DNA from: Coriobacteriia bacterium
GTDB taxonomy: Bacteria; Actinomycetota; Coriobacteriia; Coriobacteriales; UBA8131
Direction: 5' to 3'
DNA length: 36,569 nt
Assembly (NCBI GenBank): GCA_009783245.1
Contig: WRHL01000010.1
Location: 1 to 36,569 of the forward strand
Shown here: positions 32,945 to 36,569 of the stretch, in pieces
Layout: each line of letters starts with the position of its first letter
Position numbering within the stretch: the stretch's first letter is position 1
Made by a program: the position numbers and the translations under genes
Notes under the pieces: generated by a model
Databases searched by the model: none
What the model was told of the DNA's origin: nothing
Seen by the model: only the letters and a program-made list of their open reading frames with translations

Positions 32945-33012
32945 CAATAGACGACAACCGCTGTCGTACCGCAAGCGCTGGGGTAGGCCCCGGGTCAAGC
33001 CCGGGGTGACAA
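32945..33012 (+). repeat. 68-bp dispersed repeat, copy 2
   Basis: caatagacgacaaccgctgtcgtaccgcaagcgctggggtaggccccgggtcaagcccggggtgacaa. Confidence 0.92.
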
Positions 33013-33055
33013 AGGCAAGCCGGGGTGACAAGCCCCTCTTAAAGGAGCGCCAGCC

Positions 33056-33427
33056 ATGATAAAGAGATTCCTCGCCAGCCTGGTGGTCTTTGCCCTGTTT
33101 GGAGCCGTAGTCTTTGGCGCCACCTCACTGGCTGCACCCAACGGGTTTGCACTGCCAGGCGCGATCACGGCGCAGACCCCCTGCCCTGTTGCTGCCTGCA
33201 CCCAGCCAGACGGTGGCTGCCATGCCGCACAGGCAGCGCCGGTCCCCAACGGCAGCTTCACTATGCTCTGCCCCAAAGTCGAGGGTTGCTCCGACACCTC
33301 CTGTCACGCTTGGGACAGGCTCACCACGCATTACAACAGGCCCAGCGACTCCAGCCTGAACCTGTGGATCCTGGTACCGGTGGTTTTCACGTTGGGGCTT
33401 GTTCTTATCGTGAGAAAGACGAGGTAG
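33056..33427 (+). CDS. Small exported/membrane-anchored Cys-His-rich protein (possible non-canonical c-type heme protein)
   Basis: N-terminal signal and C-terminal TM; CTQPDGGCH and CSDTSCH motifs. Confidence 0.55.
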   Translation: MIKRFLASLVVFALFGAVVFGATSLAAPNGFALPGAITAQTPCPVAACTQPDGGCHAAQAAPVPNGSFTMLCPKVEGCSDTSCHAWDRLTTHYNRPSDSSLNLWILVPVVFTLGLVLIVRKTR

Positions 33428-33431
33428 AAGC

Positions 33432-33914
33432 ATGAAGAACTCTCGTCTCCTGACACTGGACATCATTGCGGCCGTGCTCTACATAATTGCTGCGAACCCA
33501 ATCATCACCGGGCTGTCTGTGCATGAGTGGGTCAGCTTGGGCGTTCTCCTTGTCTTTATCGTCCATGGCGCCCAGCACTATGACTGGGTCATTGAGGCGT
33601 TCAGGAAACTGCGGAGCAAGCCAAATCTGCTCCAAACGGCGAACCTGGTTTTGGGAACGCTCCTTGTTGCGGTGTTCATGGTGGTTACGGTATCAGGTAT
33701 CATGGTCTCCCGGCACATCCTGCCTCTGCTGGGGCTTGTGGCGCCGGATTACTTCTTCTGGAACCCGCTCCACTCGGTCAGCGCAAAGGCGCTGCTCGCC
33801 CTTGCGCTGATACATGTGGTGGTCCATGCTGGCTGGCTTTGGAGGCACATCAAGGGTTGGAGCCAAGGGCGCAGCCGGGCCGGTTCGCCAAAGATGACAG
33901 GGGATGATGTATGA
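33432..33914 (+). CDS. DUF4405-like membrane cytochrome b domain protein
   Basis: Four TM segments with VHEW, VHGAQH, SRHILP, NPLHSVSAKALLALALIHVVVH. Confidence 0.75.
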   Translation: MKNSRLLTLDIIAAVLYIIAANPIITGLSVHEWVSLGVLLVFIVHGAQHYDWVIEAFRKLRSKPNLLQTANLVLGTLLVAVFMVVTVSGIMVSRHILPLLGLVAPDYFFWNPLHSVSAKALLALALIHVVVHAGWLWRHIKGWSQGRSRAGSPKMTGDDV

Positions 33915-34579
33915 GTCTGCAAGGCGTGTGCACACAGGACGAATGGCTGGCGCGCGGAGCCTTTTGTGAGCTTTTGGCTTTGAGCTTGAGGCTTCCTACC
34001 CTGGAGTTGGCCCAGGCGCTCTGCAGTGGCGAGTTCGCTGAGGCCCTTGCCGAGCTGGGGGAGCGTGTCGGGCTTGAACAATCCCAGCTTGCCCAGGCGA
34101 CAAAGGCAGTCACAGACTACCAGGGGCAAGACCCCGACGAGCTCTTCCATACGTTACGCATTGAGTATACACGCCTGTTTGTAGGCGCACCCACCCCGGT
34201 GGTCTGGCCCTATGCGGGCGTGTGGCATGCCCTGGAGCAGGGCCTTGAGCCGCTGATGTTCGTGAGCCCGCGGGCAATGGAGATCGAGCGTTTCATGAAG
34301 GGCTGTGGCGTTGGTAGGGCTGCCGAGAAGAACGAGCCGCTGGATCATATCGCAACCGAGTTCGAGTTCCTGCAGTACCTCGCCCTGGTCAACGCTGCGG
34401 TAATCGAGCTTCCCGAGCTCCCCGAGGGTCTGGAGATGCCAGACAACGCCTTTGACGCGTTCCTTGCGCAGTATGTGACCAACTGGGCAGGTGATTTCGC
34501 CAGAAGCACGCTTGCCGCGGCGCAGGCTGGGTTCTACCAAGCGGTGGCAAAAGCCATACTGGCGCTTGTGTTGGAGTGA
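33911..34579 (+). CDS. TorD/DmsD-family molybdoenzyme chaperone
   Basis: EYTRLFVGAPTPVVWPYAGVW...FMKGCGV...PLDHIATEFEFLQYL. Confidence 0.9.
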   Translation: MSLQGVCTQDEWLARGAFCELLALSLRLPTLELAQALCSGEFAEALAELGERVGLEQSQLAQATKAVTDYQGQDPDELFHTLRIEYTRLFVGAPTPVVWPYAGVWHALEQGLEPLMFVSPRAMEIERFMKGCGVGRAAEKNEPLDHIATEFEFLQYLALVNAAVIELPELPEGLEMPDNAFDAFLAQYVTNWAGDFARSTLAAAQAGFYQAVAKAILALVLE

Positions 34580-34581
34580 CC

Positions 34582-35367
34582 TCAGTGTAGGAAGCTGCCT
34601 CCGTTGATGCCAAAGGCTTGACCAGTGACTATACGGCTCTCCTCACTCGCAAGGTACACGGCTATTCCGGCCATGTCCTCGGGCTGGGTAACGGTCTGCA
34701 GAAGCTGTCTGTCCTTGATCCTGTCTCCGGTTGCCTCTGCGCTGAAACCAAAGGAGAGACTGGAATCAGTGAAGACCTGGCCGGGACATATAGTATTCAC
34801 GCGGATGTTGTAGGGAGCCAGGCTGACCGCCAGCCCCTTGGTCATCGCGATAAGCGCTCCCTTTGCCGTACCGTAGTGCAGGAACATCGGCGCGCCCATC
34901 CACGCGGTTGACGACGAAACGTTGATGATAGACCCCGCCCGCTGTTCCTTCATATACCGAGCGACGTGCTTGCAACAGAAGAAAGGCGCCTTGACGTTAG
35001 TCGTCATGATGGTATCCCACTCAGCTTCCAGGATCTCATCAAAGGGCTTGGTGAACTGCGGGACTTCGGTGGTATTCCCAAAGATGCCGGCATTGTTGAC
35101 CAGCGTATCTATGCGCCCATATGCCTCATAGATCCGACCCATCAGGGCCTCGACCTCTGTCTCAGCGGTCAGATCCGCCCTGAGGGCTGTATGGCGCGTG
35201 CCCTGGGCCTCCAATGCCTCAAGCTTGGCAAGAACCCTGGCGTTCTTCTCCTCATTGCGGCCGACAATGACAACAGATGCCCCCTCTTCGGCGCACTTCA
35301 GGGCGATGGCCTCACCAATCCCGCCGTTACCACCGGTCACAACCGCGACATTCCCATCAAGCCTCAT
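34582..35367 (-). CDS. Short-chain dehydrogenase/reductase
   Basis: VAVVTGGNGGIGEAIALKCAEEGA; LVNNAG; INVSSS; YGTAKGA; start MRLDGN at 35367. Confidence 0.93.
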   Translation of the reverse strand: MRLDGNVAVVTGGNGGIGEAIALKCAEEGASVVIVGRNEEKNARVLAKLEALEAQGTRHTALRADLTAETEVEALMGRIYEAYGRIDTLVNNAGIFGNTTEVPQFTKPFDEILEAEWDTIMTTNVKAPFFCCKHVARYMKEQRAGSIINVSSSTAWMGAPMFLHYGTAKGALIAMTKGLAVSLAPYNIRVNTICPGQVFTDSSLSFGFSAEATGDRIKDRQLLQTVTQPEDMAGIAVYLASEESRIVTGQAFGINGGSFLH

Positions 35368-35472
35368 CAAACCCCTCCTCCACGTCAGAGAGCCCCGAGC
35401 GATCCTCTCCCAGGCAGTTTCCCTCAGTATAACGGTTTCACTGTAAGGCCAGGGATTGCTATAATCCATGCT

Positions 35473-36129
35473 ATGGAAAAACTGACAATTGTTATCCAGG
35501 CCGGGGGAGAATCCAAAAGGATGGGAACGTCGAAGGCCATCGTCTCCTTCTGCGGCCTGCCCCTGATTTGCCGCGGCCTTAAGCGCCTGGGCCCAGCCGC
35601 TGACGAACTCATCATCACAACCAATGACCATCCGAGCCTCGATTTCCTCTGCGGCGACGTGAGATATGACGATAAACTCAAGCTGTACTCAGACGTCTAC
35701 GATGTCCGTGGTGCACTGAATGGGCTTTTTACCGCGCTGTATTACGCGGCCAACCCCTACGTGGGCATTGTGGCCTGTGACATGGTCTTTCCCTCGGCGC
35801 CCCTGCTGCTTGCCGAGCGCGACGCTCTTGAAGGCAGCGGCGCGGATGTGGCGGTGCCGGTCACCAGCCACGGCTACGAGCCCTTCCACGCTGTGTATCG
35901 GCGTGAAACCTGCCTGCCCCTGGTGCAGGCCGCCCTTCTCGACGGCCAGACCCGGGCCACCAGCTGGTACGAGCAGGCCAGGCTCTATGAGTTCACGCCT
36001 GCGATGGCCCTTGAGGCTGACCATCGTGGTGGAGCCTTTGTCAACGTGAACACCCCCGAGGAGCTCATCGCCATGGAGCGCCGCATCATGGCCGGCGCGA
36101 TGACCAAGATCTCTGACGAGACTACCTGA
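35473..36129 (+). CDS. mobA: Molybdenum cofactor guanylyltransferase (MobA-like)
   Basis: IVIQAGGESKRMGTSKAIVSFCGLPLI; GIVACDMVF; FVNVNTPEEL; start corrected from 34966. Confidence 0.85.
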   Translation: MEKLTIVIQAGGESKRMGTSKAIVSFCGLPLICRGLKRLGPAADELIITTNDHPSLDFLCGDVRYDDKLKLYSDVYDVRGALNGLFTALYYAANPYVGIVACDMVFPSAPLLLAERDALEGSGADVAVPVTSHGYEPFHAVYRRETCLPLVQAALLDGQTRATSWYEQARLYEFTPAMALEADHRGGAFVNVNTPEELIAMERRIMAGAMTKISDETT

Positions 36130-36472
36130 AGATCAACTGCAGAAGAAGGCCGATCCCAAAGGAGAAGGCGTTTGCGGCAAGCGAGAAGAGGAAGGGGCGC
36201 TTGAACTCCTGACCGTAGTTCTTGTAGTACCAGCCCTCAATGAAGACGGCTGAGAATTCGAGGACCACGGTTACCGCGATGTAATTCAAGGTGGTGAACC
36301 ATTGTGTCAGGTAGAGGAGAAGCACTACTGCCGGGTTGGTAACCAGGTTGGCCAGCAGCAGGAGCAGGAGGTCACGTTTGTTGCGCTTGCCAGTGAGCCA
36401 AAAGAACCCCGCTTCAAGCGCCAGGGTGGCGAGCAGGGAGAGCGCCAGCGAGGTGAGCAGCACCTGGCTCAT
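36122..36472 (-). CDS. Small integral membrane protein, unknown function
   Basis: Several TM segments; 3' end overlaps convergent mobA by 8 bp. Confidence 0.6.
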   Translation of the reverse strand: MSQVLLTSLALSLLATLALEAGFFWLTGKRNKRDLLLLLLANLVTNPAVVLLLYLTQWFTTLNYIAVTVVLEFSAVFIEGWYYKNYGQEFKRPFLFSLAANAFSFGIGLLLQLIFR

Positions 36473-36493
36473 GCGAACACCAAGAAGGCGAAC

Positions 36494-36538
36494 ATGACAA
36501 GGGGAACGGACTTGACAAGGGGGCCGGTCCCCTTTTCC
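36494..36538 (+). repeat. TGACAAGGGGAAC...GGTCCCCTTTTCC-family element
   Basis: tgacaaggggaacggacttgacaagggggccggtccccttttcca. Confidence 0.65.
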
Positions 36539-36569
36539 ATTTTGCGCTTTTCGCAGGGGGAAAAAGGGA

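Noticed and set aside
35368-35631. N-terminal extension of the SDR ORF
   Set aside because: MRLDGNVAVVTGG with an upstream SD (ggaggagg) at 35367 is the natural start; the extension is not SDR-like.
1-36569. tRNA, rRNA, transposase, integrase or phage genes
   Set aside because: None recognised by eye; in particular no RAYT-type transposase that could explain the repeats.

Overview
GC-rich, mostly accessory-metabolism segment of a bacterial chromosome. The gene complement looks like an anaerobic actinobacterium, possibly Coriobacteriia/Eggerthellaceae, but this is inference only. Readable blocks: (1) a repeat-rich, gene-poor left end plus a YigZ/IMPACT protein; (2) a TPP riboswitch with thiT and thiN; (3) a PadR regulator, a purine nucleoside phosphorylase, an unlisted 44-aa membrane ORF, trkH, a secreted OB-fold-like protein and rsgA; (4) nrdD-nrdG-mobB; (5) a repeat-containing surface protein; (6) a 12-gene minus-strand group-4 [NiFe]-hydrogenase operon with complex-I-like A, J, K and three antiporter-like membrane subunits; (7) an NrfD-like / GntR (YtrA-type) / slipin operon; (8) a Tat-exported molybdopterin oxidoreductase operon (catalytic, FeS, NrfD, small Cys-rich protein, DUF4405-like cytochrome b, TorD); (9) an SDR, mobA and a small membrane protein. 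The strongest unexplained signals are two families of dispersed repeats sitting in frame inside real genes (rsgA, the hydrogenase protease, the hydrogenase NuoC-like subunit, the trkH-linked ORF). One family is read in three different frames; the other also supplies stop codons of two genes. A perfect palindromic operator pair is also shared between the molybdo-operon promoter and the NrfD/GntR/slipin promoter. All calls come from reading the sequence; no searches were run.
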